Below, piece by piece: positions 1-8,777 of a DNA stretch of 43,911 nt (position 1 is its first letter; each line of letters opens with the position of its first letter). Source of the stretch: Planctomycetaceae bacterium (GTDB lineage Bacteria; Planctomycetota; Planctomycetia; Pirellulales; Pirellulaceae); the NCBI GenBank assembly GCA_015490875.1, contig WFWZ01000007.1, positions 1 through 43,911 of the forward strand, given 5' to 3'. A program made the translations under genes and the position numbers. The notes below the pieces were generated by a model. The model did no database searches. It saw only the letters and a list, made by a program, of their open reading frames with translations, and was not told the DNA's origin.

Positions 1-869
1 CCGATCGGCTGTCGGCCGACTTTCTGGCCGTGTTGCCTCGGCGAGCTTCAAAGTTGAAGGACTTGCCCCTTCCGTTGAAGGAGTTTTGGGGCGACGATCC
101 GATGCCGCAGCGACGTCTTGTGGTTGTCGCCGAAGAGCCGCAGCGCACTTGGTGGCAGGGCGAGCTCGACGCCTATGGCCGCGAAGGATTGGGAACGCGT
201 TTGCGAGCGGTTCCGGAAGGTCGGGCGGATGTCGACCGCCTGTTGGAATCGGAGTTAGGGCGACTTTCCGGTGGTGAGGTAGATTCGGAGGACCGTTCTG
301 CGGGCGTGTTGGTCGTCCCGGTCGACACGCCACGGGCTCGGTTTTGGGGGCGTTTGCAAGCGTTGCGGCACGCCGAACGTACGGGTGAGAGGTTGCGCGT
401 GGTCGCTGGTTCGTCGGAGAAGCAGCCTCGGTGGGAGCCTCGCATTACGCCGGAGTTGCTTCGCCGGCCTGGTGCCGTACCTCGCTGTCCTGGGCCGTTC
501 GGCGGCACGACCGTCTTGGTGTTGTCTTCGGATCAAGGGACGGAGAACTCCGAGGACGTAGCCGCGTGGCTCGAGTTGGAGCAACACGATCCGCTGGCGG
601 CGGCGAGTCGATTCCATCGATTGCGCATCGTGACCGGAGTTGGAGAGCGCAGCCTAGCCAAGGTGCTCGAGAAACTCCACGGACAGCGCCGCCGGAATGT
701 CTTGATCGTGCCGGCGACATTTGCCGCGTCTCCCGAAGTGATGTGGCGGTTGCGTCGCGAGGCGGCCGAGTGGGATGATCGGATGACCCTGCAATGGCTC
801 CCCGGCCTAGGCGGACAGCAGATCGAAGGACTGCTTCAGAAGGTCGAGTCGGACTCGGATTCGAACTAA
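1..869 (+). CDS. C-terminal part of an unrecognised protein (5' end outside window)
   Basis: The frame is open from base 3 of the window to the stop at 867-869, giving 288 visible residues. The GTG at 30 is only an internal possibility, so I treat the gene as cut by the left edge. The visible part is soluble, charged, and has no membrane segment. Two alpha/beta-looking stretches stand out: a strand-like RRLVVVAEEP near the start, and near the C-terminus RNVLIVPATFAASPEV followed by LQWLPGLGG. The second is faintly like the strand-loop of CbiX/CbiK-type chelatases, but I see no catalytic His set and do not claim that function. Codon use is G/C-ending throughout, as in its neighbours. It stands alone upstream of a long stretch without confident genes. 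Real gene: likely. Function: unknown. Confidence 0.7.
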   Translation, partial: DRLSADFLAVLPRRASKLKDLPLPLKEFWGDDPMPQRRLVVVAEEPQRTWWQGELDAYGREGLGTRLRAVPEGRADVDRLLESELGRLSGGEVDSEDRSAGVLVVPVDTPRARFWGRLQALRHAERTGERLRVVAGSSEKQPRWEPRITPELLRRPGAVPRCPGPFGGTTVLVLSSDQGTENSEDVAAWLELEQHDPLAAASRFHRLRIVTGVGERSLAKVLEKLHGQRRRNVLIVPATFAASPEVMWRLRREAAEWDDRMTLQWLPGLGGQQIEGLLQKVESDSDSN

Positions 870-2206
870 CCGGGTTCGAAGTCACGACAACTGTAAAGAC
901 ACACGGGTTGCCATGTTGTCACTCAGCGTGCCAACGGCTGGAGGACCATTGGCAATTATTGCTGTCGGGGCCTGCGCCATACTCCAATTCGGATCTTCGA
1001 AGTTCGTCCAATTCCACCCGAAGCCGTGGCTAGGCTGGATCACAGCAACGACGCGGGGGATACCGTCTTACCGAAAGTGAGATTCACGCCGCTGGACAAG
1101 CTAGCCGGAGATGAAGACGCAATTTTCGCCGGGCGAAATAGAAAGCTGGAAGCCGCCCGTAAGCAGCGTCAGCTTCGCCGCGCACAGGTTCGAAACGTTG
1201 CTTGATGCTCGAGGGAGTTGTACAATGCGATTTTTCCCGGCAGAGGATAGGGCAACGCAGAAGTGCCGGCACTGCCCGCAGGGTGGTGTGAGCGCTGTCC
1301 GGGGGCCAAGACAACAGGCTGGGCGGTGGCGAGCGCCGCTCCCCTTCCGCCCCAATACACACTTTGTTGGCTCGGCCCAAATGCGATAAACCTTCGCAGC
1401 AGGATGGTGCGACGTCTTCGCAGGATGCGCTTCCGTCAGTTACTAACACGTCCGTTCCGGAATTCCAATTCCCGGTGAACCAAAACAATTTCGGTGTTGA
1501 ACTTAATCGCGGCTGTTGGCACGGCGTGACATGTTGAGCGTCACCATCTTCGTTCTCAGCCGACTGGCTGCGCACTCGAAGGACACGTCTGATGCCATGA
1601 GTGCGTCACTCTCTTGGGATGCCTAATGATGCCCATGGCCTATCGGCATGGCCGTAGTCGCAGTTGTCCCGTACTTCGTGCCGTGCCCCACGAGGGGTCG
1701 TAGGGGTTGTTCCGATAAAATCGATTTGCGCTGGTGAGCATGCGCAAGCATCCTTGAAAGAAGAGATCGCCTGCCGCACCGTGCGGCAGCAGAATCACTT
1801 TTCTTGAGACAAGGTGCTTGCTCATGACTCTTTCTCACCGACGCGCTTCCGGCTTTGTCAGACGTATGGCCGATGACATGGCGATCCGAAACTTCGCCGA
1901 TGCGACGATCGACTTCTCGCAGATACCACACGCTCACCGAAAGGACACCTTTAATTATGCGACTTCTCCCATTGGGACTGGACAAAGGGTCTCGTCGGGG
2001 CAGACTCAACTGCCGCTAACGTCGGACCTGTGCTATGCTGGGCGCCGAAGATCGAACCCATCTCAGTGCCGGAGTACATGGACGGTCGAACGCGCCCAAG
2101 CCCGCAAGGAACGAAGTCAAGCTTTGCAAGGAACTCGCATAGAATCCCGCTGGTAGCCGTCCGGTCCGATCCCGCCAAGTGCCCGTTCCTGTTGTCGCAG
2201 CTAGCC
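870..2206. other. 1.3-kb region without a confident gene; possible decayed coding sequence
   Basis: Several short open frames occur on both strands but none has a start, ribosome site and composition that agree. A plus frame open from about 894 to a stop at 1203-1205 reads like protein (it ends LEAARKQRQLRRAQVRNVA) yet has no start except an internal GTG at 1026. A second plus frame, 1364-1537, begins at a TTG and ends NRGCWHGVTC. On the minus strand 1640-1825 contains an FFQGC string like a lipobox, but the segment before it is only weakly hydrophobic, and a better-looking tail (MPIGHGHH) lies in a neighbouring frame. These pieces would fit one or more frameshifted remnants. No tRNA, terminator or repeat was recognised. 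Confidence 0.4.
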
Positions 2207-3235
2207 ATGCCGATCATTCCCCTTGGTGAACTTGCCGAGCGAGCAACTTCGCTACTCGAAAACGGTGGTGTTTCCGCCGAAGATGCCGCCATCGTCGGGC
2301 CGAGTCTTGCGCTTTCCGATGCCCTGGGGTATTCCTCCCATGGTGTCATGCGCATCCCCTTTTACCTTGAGATGCTCCGGAAAGGCGAATTGGCGACCGG
2401 CGTCGATCTGGCCATCTTCCAAGATCGAGGCGCGACGATCGCGGCGGACGGGAACTGGGGGTTCGGACGTGTGCAGATGGGACGGCTGCTCGAAAAGGCA
2501 CTCGAGCGCGTCGAGGAAACCGGTGTCGTCGCCGCCACCCTTCGCCACTCGGGTCACATCGGACGGCTCGGCGAGTATTGCGAGTTGGCTGCGCAAGCCG
2601 GTGTTGTCGCGCACCTTGTGGCGAACACGCACGGCGCTGCTCGGCGCATGGCTCCACCCGGCGGCACCGCTCCGCGACTTGGCACCAATCCTATCGCCTA
2701 TGGCATTCCCGCCTCTCCCCATCCATTGGTGCTCGATTTCAGCACCAGCGTGACGGCGGAAGGAAAGGTGCGCGTGCATCAGATCGCCGGTACTCGCTGC
2801 CCCGAAGGATGGTTGCTCGACGCCGAAGGCCGCCCTACCACCGATCCGAACGTTCTCTATCGAGAACCGCCAGGTACGATCCTCCCGTTCGGTGGCCGAC
2901 AAACCTACAAGGGCTTCGGACTGGCTATGGTCGTCGACGTCCTGGCCGGCGCACTTTCCGGAGGCCGCACGGCTCGCGAAACGCCGGTCAATCCCAAGGG
3001 AAACTGCGCCTTCCTGTTGCTGCTCGATCCAGAGGCTTTCGGCGGACGCGAGCATTTTCAAGCGGAAGTTCGACAACTCATCAAGTTCATCCGCGCCACA
3101 CCGTGCGCCGCCGGCGTCGATCGCATCGTCCTGCCGGGCGATCCCGAACACCAACGGCTGGAAGAAGCTCGCGCCCACGGTGTCCATATCAACGACTCCG
3201 TATGGGAAAGTCTCCAGTCTACGCCGCCCGGATGA
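2207..3235 (+). CDS. LDH2-family malate/lactate/hydroxycarboxylate dehydrogenase
   Basis: NAD(P)-dependent oxidoreductase of the Ldh_2 family (AllD, YbiC/HcxB, MdhII types), which interconverts 2-hydroxy acids and 2-oxo acids in the cytoplasm. The predicted protein has 342 residues, typical of the family. Family signatures visible: SSHGVMRIP (43-51), the catalytic-His stretch HSGHIGR (114-120), GTNPIAYGIP (159-168), LDFSTS (176-181) and YKGFGLAMVVDVLAGALSG (234-252). HSGHIGRLGEY resembles YbiC-type enzymes more than ureidoglycolate dehydrogenase, so a broad hydroxycarboxylate substrate is my inference. The frame stays open upstream to an ATG at 2030, but the extra 59 residues look unlike the family, so I start at the ATG at 2207. 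That start has no evident Shine-Dalgarno. The gene stands alone and converges on the gene ending at 3272. Confidence 0.93.
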   Translation: MPIIPLGELAERATSLLENGGVSAEDAAIVGPSLALSDALGYSSHGVMRIPFYLEMLRKGELATGVDLAIFQDRGATIAADGNWGFGRVQMGRLLEKALERVEETGVVAATLRHSGHIGRLGEYCELAAQAGVVAHLVANTHGAARRMAPPGGTAPRLGTNPIAYGIPASPHPLVLDFSTSVTAEGKVRVHQIAGTRCPEGWLLDAEGRPTTDPNVLYREPPGTILPFGGRQTYKGFGLAMVVDVLAGALSGGRTARETPVNPKGNCAFLLLLDPEAFGGREHFQAEVRQLIKFIRATPCAAGVDRIVLPGDPEHQRLEEARAHGVHINDSVWESLQSTPPG

Positions 3236-3271
3236 AAACCTCACGCACGCTTGCCGCGAGCACACACGACT

Positions 3272-4066
3272 TCAATGACAAGGCTGTGCCTTGCCGTTTG
3301 TTGCCATCCGCTCGCGCACCTCATCAGGTTCCCAGTGGATGGATTTATGTGCGTGACCGCTCCTTTGATGATACGTCTGAAGAGCATCACTTAATCTCGA
3401 GAATAACTCCTTTTCTTTGACGATGAACAAGAATGCCAAGTCATCTTCGCGATAGGCGAGCACGTAAGCAGAACCCGAAACTCTGACAGCCTGCTCTATC
3501 TTCTTGTCTACCGCTTGCTTGTGCATGTCCCTGTTTCTTGGCAAGTGCTGATAAATCATGAGCAATGACGAGGGATCCAGTCTTTGACATAGGTGCTTCA
3601 GTTCCTCATCGAGGATGTACTTTTCCCTTCCCATTCTCCGCAAGTAAGAACGTGCGCCAGTTTCTAGGCCTGTATCGGGGTCAACAAAAATGAGAGCATT
3701 CTGTGTTCGTAACGCGTCGTCGAAAGCCTCCCAGTACCTATGTCTATTCGCATCTTCAAAAAACATCTGATTTACCGGGTGAAGTGTGATGTAAGAGTGC
3801 ACGTGATGCTTCAACCAGGTTTGCCAATGGCCTAGATCTTTCGACTTGCAGTTGTTGATGAAGGCTAGCAAGTTCTTCGATTTGCCGGGGATGTATCTAG
3901 GTTCTTTGCTCCCTTCACCATCATGTCGATGCCGTGTCAGCATTGGAACAAACACGTAGTTTGAGACAATGCCGCATTGGAGCAGATAGCCGCATTGGAG
4001 CAGATAGGTTATCAGGTCATATTTGAAATAGTCTCTGCTGTCACCGAAGTATTTCAGTTGAACCAT
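3272..4066 (-). CDS. Conserved-looking hypothetical protein (264 aa), function unknown
   Basis: The ATG at 4066 is preceded by AGGAG with 9-nt spacing, which supports a real start. The 264-residue product opens with KYFGDSRDYFKYDL and has a central strand-turn NALIFVDPDTGLE (about 125-137). I recall such N-terminal and FVDPDTG strings from uncharacterised bacterial proteins; the acidic loop after a hydrophobic strand would suit metal- or nucleotide-dependent chemistry, but no catalytic set can be assigned. No signal peptide or membrane segment is seen. The segment YLLQCGYLLQCG comes from an exact 18-bp tandem duplication (see the repeat at 3971-4006). Its codon use is visibly less G/C-rich than the housekeeping genes in the window, which hints at recent transfer. 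It is the last gene of the leftward accessory cluster. Confidence 0.75.
   Translation of the reverse strand: MVQLKYFGDSRDYFKYDLITYLLQCGYLLQCGIVSNYVFVPMLTRHRHDGEGSKEPRYIPGKSKNLLAFINNCKSKDLGHWQTWLKHHVHSYITLHPVNQMFFEDANRHRYWEAFDDALRTQNALIFVDPDTGLETGARSYLRRMGREKYILDEELKHLCQRLDPSSLLMIYQHLPRNRDMHKQAVDKKIEQAVRVSGSAYVLAYREDDLAFLFIVKEKELFSRLSDALQTYHQRSGHAHKSIHWEPDEVRERMATNGKAQPCH
3971..4006. repeat. Exact in-frame 18-bp tandem duplication
   Basis: The 18-mer GCCGCATTGGAGCAGATA occurs at 3971-3988 and again, without interruption, at 3989-4006. It lies inside the 264-residue minus-strand gene and keeps its frame, duplicating six residues (YLLQCG). Perfect identity suggests a recent slippage or duplication event. 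Confidence 0.95.
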
Positions 4067-4265
4067 GGATTCTCACTCCTAACGTTGTGTGCATTGATTG
4101 TCCGCACGGTGTGCTCTAGCGGGAAACGGAACTCCCGGACGATCTCCCGCCCAAGGTTTGAAAACGGGAGACCGACGGGTTTGGGTCGTCGGTTGCACCC
4201 GAGCGGTCACGAACGAACGTGACGGCGCTCGGCGCAACGCGACGCACCCACAGAGGCGACGGACG

Positions 4266-4745
4266 TCAACAAATCTGCTTGCCCGTACGGCCTGAATAGA
4301 GCCACTTACCGTCCGTGAAGTTTCCTTCGTTCCTGATCTTCAAGACCGTGACGTCCATGGGGATGTCCATCAAACACTCGTCCTGGTCATCGACATAGAC
4401 AGTGACACCTGTTTGCTCAATGGCTTCCGCCTTATCTTCGAGCTTTCTGACCGTAACGAGTTCGTCATAGAATACACCGAACTTGTCTGCGTCGGCTCGA
4501 GCCTTATCTTCGTCCAGCCGGCACGTGATAATGACGACACGTCCAGGCCATATGCGACTGAGCAATCTGAAGAACTCCGGCGCCTCGTCAATCGTGCCGT
4601 CTAAGTCCAAACCGAGCACCGGAGCATCTTCAAAGATGTACTTGACAATCTTGCATGCAGCTTCTTCAGCGTCATCCATCCGACGCACGCTGATAAGGCG
4701 CCTCAGTTTCCGTAAGTTGTCTATCACTATTTCCTCCAATCTCAT
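4266..4745 (-). CDS. HAD-superfamily phosphatase, 5'-nucleotidase-like
   Basis: Predicted 159-residue cytosolic HAD hydrolase. Motif I is DLDGT (47-51), with Asp47 as nucleophile and Asp49 as general acid; motif II is the Thr of VIITCR (about 71-76); motif IV is VDDQDE (118-123). Lys108 or a neighbour may serve as motif III. The small size and the lack of a large cap fit a C0/C1-type phosphatase such as NT5C-like deoxynucleotidases or the phosphatases of phages. The substrate cannot be read from the sequence. The start is well defined: AAGGAG lies 6 nt before the ATG at 4745, although the frame is open up to 4832. The gene sits between two unknown genes in the leftward cluster and near a NADAR glycosidase, so a role with nucleotides or NAD-derived compounds is a reasonable guess only. 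Confidence 0.82.
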   Translation of the reverse strand: MRLEEIVIDNLRKLRRLISVRRMDDAEEAACKIVKYIFEDAPVLGLDLDGTIDEAPEFFRLLSRIWPGRVVIITCRLDEDKARADADKFGVFYDELVTVRKLEDKAEAIEQTGVTVYVDDQDECLMDIPMDVTVLKIRNEGNFTDGKWLYSGRTGKQIC

Positions 4746-4889
4746 CGATAACTCCTTTGAACTAAGGAAGACAGTTGTCACAGTGTTGTGTGAAAAATAC
4801 GCAATGGGGTTTCTCGTCGCAACGTGTGGCAATGCGGCGAGATCGCGGACGGGAGCTCAGCGGCCTACGACACGACCGCGTCACTGACC

Positions 4890-5258
4890 CTATGCGATTT
4901 CTTCGGCTTCAGGATCGCAGACACACATCAGCCACCGTTCGACCATATTATCCAACAGATACGTCCTGCCGTAGCAACCGTTCACGTAGCCGCCGAAGGG
5001 GAGTGAGATCACCATTTCCGCGATGACGTGTGGATCGATGTGTGCCTTGCGTATCGTGAGAGGAGCATCGACGCGTACAAGGAAGTCCCAGCGATACATT
5101 CCCACGTTGTCGATCCACGCTTGGATGGCTGCGAACTTCTCGTCGCGCGCTTCGACTTCGCCTGAGAAAAGACGCACGAGCGGTATGCTGGCACGATCAA
5201 AGTTGATCTCCGTGATACCGCCTTCACAAAGGTACAGGGCAACCAAGAACTTCTTCAT
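4890..5258 (-). CDS. Hypothetical protein (122 aa), function unknown
   Basis: I do not recognise this family. The frame is open up to 5621, but the upstream part reads as Arg/Trp/Gly-rich shadow of the NADAR gene on the same strand. The natural start is the ATG at 5258, preceded by GAAAGG at 7-nt spacing. The product begins MKKFLVALYLCEGGITE, contains an acidic middle (SGEVEARDEKFAAIQAWID) and ends CVCDPEAEEIA. The N-terminus is a predicted beta strand rather than a signal peptide. Length and orientation match the cluster of small leftward genes, and its codon use is balanced. Probably a real small soluble protein of an accessory locus. Confidence 0.65.
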   Translation of the reverse strand: MKKFLVALYLCEGGITEINFDRASIPLVRLFSGEVEARDEKFAAIQAWIDNVGMYRWDFLVRVDAPLTIRKAHIDPHVIAEMVISLPFGGYVNGCYGRTYLLDNMVERWLMCVCDPEAEEIA

Positions 5259-5385
5259 CGGCAGGCCTTTCTTCGAAAGAGGATTGATTCCGTCTCGCCT
5301 GAGATAGAGGCGCCAGTCGCGAAGGCGTCCCGAACGGGACAGCGGCAGCCGGCAGGCCGCCGCCGTCCCGCGGGGAATCACCGAC

Positions 5386-5949
5386 TCAAATAGCCAGCTC
5401 CACCGCCTCGGGCCGAGGCACGCTGCTCGCTTCAAGGTGGGCGGCCGGCTGGACACCCTCGAGCACCTCATCCCGAAGCTCCATCCAGAGCCGCCCCAAC
5501 CAATTCTCGCCTCGCAGAACGCCATCGGCTTCCAGCACCGCGCCCCAGAACCGATCCCGCCTCGAACGCTCGACAATCGCCCGTCCCTCGGACCGAGCCA
5601 GAACCTCCAGCAGCCGGTCACGGTGCTGACGGAACTTCAAACGCAGGCACCAACGCATGACGCTCACTCGCACAACATCCCAGTCGGGCCGGGAATGATG
5701 GCGCCGGCCCTCCTTCTTCGCAGCCATCTTGGCTCGCATGGCATGAGGGGCCTTCCAGATCTCGAGCTGCCAATCGGGGCGGTGGGGATACCGGCACGCC
5801 TGATACAAGGCCTCGCTCGACTTCCAGACTCGCCCACCAACCCGCAACGGGAAGCCATTGTGCATGTTGGACAGCTCCCCGAACGGCTCTGCTGTACGAA
5901 ACACGACCGCACAGTTCTCCAGAACGACACCCTCGAACTCCCACTGCAT
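5386..5949 (-). CDS. NADAR-family (YbiA-like) N-glycosidase
   Basis: Predicted member of the NADAR/DUF1768 family, whose characterised members hydrolyse N-glycosidic bonds of riboflavin intermediates (YbiA) or remove ADP-ribose from guanine (NADAR antitoxins). The product has 187 residues. Family motifs in order: EPFGELSNMH (21-30), W42 with SSEALYQA (44-51), RPDWDVVR (87-94), RDRFWG (131-136) and GENWLGRLWMELR (147-159), which corresponds to the usual G.N.LG..LM..R end. The ATG at 5949 has GGAGG at 7-nt spacing and is preferred to the earlier frame start at 6006. The C-terminal 28 residues are a variable tail. The lack of riboflavin genes nearby and the position beside HAD phosphatase, MoxR and VWA genes make a conflict- or ADP-ribose-related role plausible, but this is inference. 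Confidence 0.88.
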   Translation of the reverse strand: MQWEFEGVVLENCAVVFRTAEPFGELSNMHNGFPLRVGGRVWKSSEALYQACRYPHRPDWQLEIWKAPHAMRAKMAAKKEGRRHHSRPDWDVVRVSVMRWCLRLKFRQHRDRLLEVLARSEGRAIVERSRRDRFWGAVLEADGVLRGENWLGRLWMELRDEVLEGVQPAAHLEASSVPRPEAVELAI

Positions 5950-6185
5950 AGGCAATCCTCCGTTCACAAGAAACCACAGGAACACAACACCGACCACCAG
6001 AGACACCCAACCCGTCAGTCAGACTCGCCGCCGAAAAAAGACCCCACACCGCAAAACAGAACCCCACGCCAGCTATTACCTATAACGCAGCAAACGCCGA
6101 TAGATATTCATCGTGACAAGATTTTGGTAGGCTTTTGGGGGCTGCGGCTCCCTCGGCGCTCTTCCTGGCCCGAGCGGACCGGCCA

Positions 6186-7322
6186 TCATGCCACTTCCAT
6201 CGCTTCGATGATCTGCTCCATCTCCGCACGCTCAAGGAACCAACGGTGGCGCTTTGGAATCTCCGAGGGCAGCCTTCCGTCACTGACTGGCTTACCTCGC
6301 AGGACGAGATGCCGATATGCGAGGACGGGGTTGTAGGGGAGTGTCGGATCGGATTTGCGCAGCCTGGCGAGCCTCTTTCCGAGGGACTCGTATTGGCGAT
6401 ACGCGTCCGAGTCGAGCGAGGCGTCGTGCAAAACCAGGCGAAAGAGGTGCAGGAAGAGCTTTCGGATGATGTCTCGGGCGGTGTTGGGCGGCTCGGCCAG
6501 GCTCTCCACGCAGGAGGAGACGAGGTCGTCATACCACTCGACTTCGTCCCGTTGCCGTGCCGTTTCGGCAAGACGCATGGGCACCAGAACCAACATGGCC
6601 TGACGGGCCTCGGGCGAGACCCGGGGAGACTCGATCGGGAGAACGACCTCCCTTGCTCGAGCGTCCAACTGGGCCATCACTGCGGCTCCCATCGATGGGA
6701 GATCCATGCCGGGCTCGAACGACGACTTCCATTGCTTCCCGGCAAATGCGTCTTCCACCGCCGCCTGGAACTCGGACGAGCTACCCCGACAGGAGAACTC
6801 GGCATCGATGATCTGGCCGTTTCGATTTGCCAAGAAGACACATCCTAGATCGAGGGATGCATGGACAGCTCGAAGCAGCGGCGGCGTCAGACCCAACTCG
6901 ATGCGCACGACGTCATAATCGATGCGAGCCGATCCCCACACCGCGTCCCAATCCTCCCGGACCGCAACTTCCTTCCGAAACACCTCTTCCAGCCCGGAGC
7001 AGACTCGAGTCATCACTCGTCGAAGAATACGGTCTTTGGCAAGCTGCCGGTCGGTGGTACGCGCGATACCTGAGAATAGCCTCGAGTCGCGGAGCTTGTA
7101 TTGGCTACGGAACAGGTCGCGATCGAGGTTGTGCCGGCGCAAGCAGGACGTGACGGTGTCTTTGGTTACCGAAGTCGTGAGCTCGTACCGAGTATCCGTA
7201 TCGGAGATGTCGATCGTTCCTGGGGTGGCGTCGATGGGAATGGCGGGGTGTAGGTCGGGCTTTCTGGCGATGAGTTCGCTACGGACTTCTCGGGCAATGG
7301 CCCGCGCCACCACGCTCGTCAT
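6186..7322 (-). CDS. Hypothetical protein (378 aa) of the MoxR/VWA locus
   Basis: I do not recognise a domain. The ATG at 7322 has AAGGAG at 6-8 nt spacing. The protein is mostly soluble and rich in Arg and Asp/Glu. It has a putative N-terminal helix, a Thr-rich patch (ELTTSVTKDTVTS), an alpha/beta middle (LDLGCVFLANRNGQIIDAEF) and a helical C-terminal half with repeated Arg/Leu faces that ends in a helical EMEQIIEAMEVA. No nucleotide-binding loop, metal motif or membrane span is evident. It lies directly downstream of the MoxR gene but an intrinsic terminator (7352-7390) separates the two, so it may have its own transcription or depend on read-through. Its place next to a MoxR-VWA pair makes it a candidate partner or substrate of that chaperone system. 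Confidence 0.75.
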   Translation of the reverse strand: MTSVVARAIAREVRSELIARKPDLHPAIPIDATPGTIDISDTDTRYELTTSVTKDTVTSCLRRHNLDRDLFRSQYKLRDSRLFSGIARTTDRQLAKDRILRRVMTRVCSGLEEVFRKEVAVREDWDAVWGSARIDYDVVRIELGLTPPLLRAVHASLDLGCVFLANRNGQIIDAEFSCRGSSSEFQAAVEDAFAGKQWKSSFEPGMDLPSMGAAVMAQLDARAREVVLPIESPRVSPEARQAMLVLVPMRLAETARQRDEVEWYDDLVSSCVESLAEPPNTARDIIRKLFLHLFRLVLHDASLDSDAYRQYESLGKRLARLRKSDPTLPYNPVLAYRHLVLRGKPVSDGRLPSEIPKRHRWFLERAEMEQIIEAMEVA

Positions 7323-7351
7323 AGGCGACTCCTTATTGAGCTAGAGGAAAG

Positions 7352-7390
7352 GAAAAACGACCCGCTCCCGCAGATTGCGGGCGGGAGCGG
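7352..7390 (-). terminator. Intrinsic terminator downstream of the MoxR gene
   Basis: On the minus strand a perfect 10-bp G+C-rich stem (arms at 7381-7390 and 7362-7371, sequence CCGCTCCCGC / GCGGGAGCGG) with a 9-nt loop is followed after four bases by five T residues. It lies 44 nt behind the MoxR stop and 30 nt before the start of the 378-residue gene. This is the clearest rho-independent terminator in the window. Confidence 0.85.
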
Positions 7391-7433
7391 ATCGAAGACA
7401 CTTGATTCGGGTGGGAGACAGGCTCGAGTCGCT

Positions 7434-8585
7434 CTAAGCGGACATGGCTGAAGCGACGCGCCGAGCCAATGCCGGCCGTTTGGCCAACTGCTCAATGAAG
7501 TGCATCGACGACCCTTCTTCCCGCTGGATCTCGCTGACCGCGGTTCCCAGTCGAGGGTTTTGAAGCAAAGCAAGCTGCTGCTCGACGGGCAGTTCCTTCT
7601 CGTCCGACTCGACTTCCCCCACCAGCATGGCGCACAAGGCGATGGCGAGATCCTTGTCGGATTCGAGGAGTAGCTCGGCAAAATCGAGAACCACTCGAGC
7701 CGTCTTTTCGTCGGCAAGGGAATTTTTGGCGTGCGAAGCGAGGCCGCGCATCAGAGCCGTTTTCTGATGACGCTGGAAACGCCGGACGACGTCTGCCCAC
7801 TTGTCCAATCCGTCCTCGATCAGTTGCTCGGGCCGCAGCGGCAAGTGATGTTTGGTAAATGCCATTGCCAGAGATCGACCGACGAGTCCCGCCAGAGCTT
7901 CGGTGCGAATCCGCTTGGGGTACTTGCCGGCCCTGCACGCCTGAAGGATGCGAGCCACCATTTCCCACGAGCGTCTCGAGGGAGTGATCTGGAATCCCAA
8001 CTCCTCCCGAACACGCGGCTCCAAATGCTGGAGATTGATTCCGCAAAAGTCGACGATTTCCAGAGCCGACTCGGGATAATTCTCCGACATCCAGGCTGCC
8101 CACTCTCGGAACGTTCGGGATCCTTTACTCAGAGTCACGTGCAGGAAGCGATCGCGCAAGGCAGGGTCCAGCTCCGTGACTTGGTAGTCACCATCGGAGA
8201 AATTCCCTGCACAGACGATGCTCCAGCCGGGAGGCAACTGGTACTCGCCGACTCGGCGATCCAGCACGAGCTGGAAAGCAGCCGCCAAAACGTCCTGACT
8301 GGCTCGATTGAGCTCATCCAGGAGCAGAATCCCTTCTCCCGAAGCCGGCAGATCGGCTGGAGGCAAGAAATGCGTGCGCCCGTCGGCTCCTCGGTCCGGC
8401 ATGCCGCGTAGATCGCTGGCTTCGATCTGAGCACAGCGAAAATCGATGAATCCGATTCCCGACTCCTCCGCCACCTGACGCACAACCGAACTCTTCCCGA
8501 TACCGTGGATTCCCCAAATGAACAACGTGACTTGAGCGTCTCGGCACAACCGGACCAACTGCTTGACTGTGGAAATATTCGCCAT
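7434..8585 (-). CDS. MoxR-type AAA+ ATPase
   Basis: Predicted 383-residue AAA+ ATPase of the MoxR group, which acts as a chaperone that remodels or activates VWA-domain partners. Walker A is GIHGIGKS (25-32), Walker B ILLLDELN (86-93), the sensor-1 Asn lies in AGNFSDGD (126-133), and the arginine-finger segment is DPALRDRF (140-147), followed by a helical lid and a C-terminal helical extension to 383. I start at the ATG at 8585, which has AGGAG and the spacing TGCCT; the 41 residues open upstream are Arg/Val-rich and look non-coding. The gene directly upstream encodes a VWA protein, the classical MoxR partner. Transcription very likely ends at the terminator at 7352-7390. No membrane segment is seen, so it should be cytosolic. 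Confidence 0.93.
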   Translation of the reverse strand: MANISTVKQLVRLCRDAQVTLFIWGIHGIGKSSVVRQVAEESGIGFIDFRCAQIEASDLRGMPDRGADGRTHFLPPADLPASGEGILLLDELNRASQDVLAAAFQLVLDRRVGEYQLPPGWSIVCAGNFSDGDYQVTELDPALRDRFLHVTLSKGSRTFREWAAWMSENYPESALEIVDFCGINLQHLEPRVREELGFQITPSRRSWEMVARILQACRAGKYPKRIRTEALAGLVGRSLAMAFTKHHLPLRPEQLIEDGLDKWADVVRRFQRHQKTALMRGLASHAKNSLADEKTARVVLDFAELLLESDKDLAIALCAMLVGEVESDEKELPVEQQLALLQNPRLGTAVSEIQREEGSSMHFIEQLAKRPALARRVASAMSA

Positions 8586-8777
8586 AGGCACTCCTGCAAA
8601 AGAAGACCAAAGAAACCAACAAGCCGGCCGTTCGCGGACGACGCGGCCGACACGACACGCCTGAAGCACGCGGATTTCAGCCACCCTTCCTCTTATTACC
8701 GAATCCACCGAGTACGGGCATCGGTTTGAAAGATTAGGTGGAAAGATTGCAAGCCTTTGGCCATGCGACCGAGGGCA

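Noticed and set aside
2252..3265. 337-residue minus-strand frame opposite the LDH2-family gene
   Set aside because: It is the antisense shadow of a clear dehydrogenase; its translation has no family features and no ribosome site. Long antisense frames are common in G+C-rich DNA.
5386..5949. Riboflavin-pathway assignment for the NADAR protein
   Set aside because: No rib genes nearby. The family is functionally mixed, so only the family name is given.
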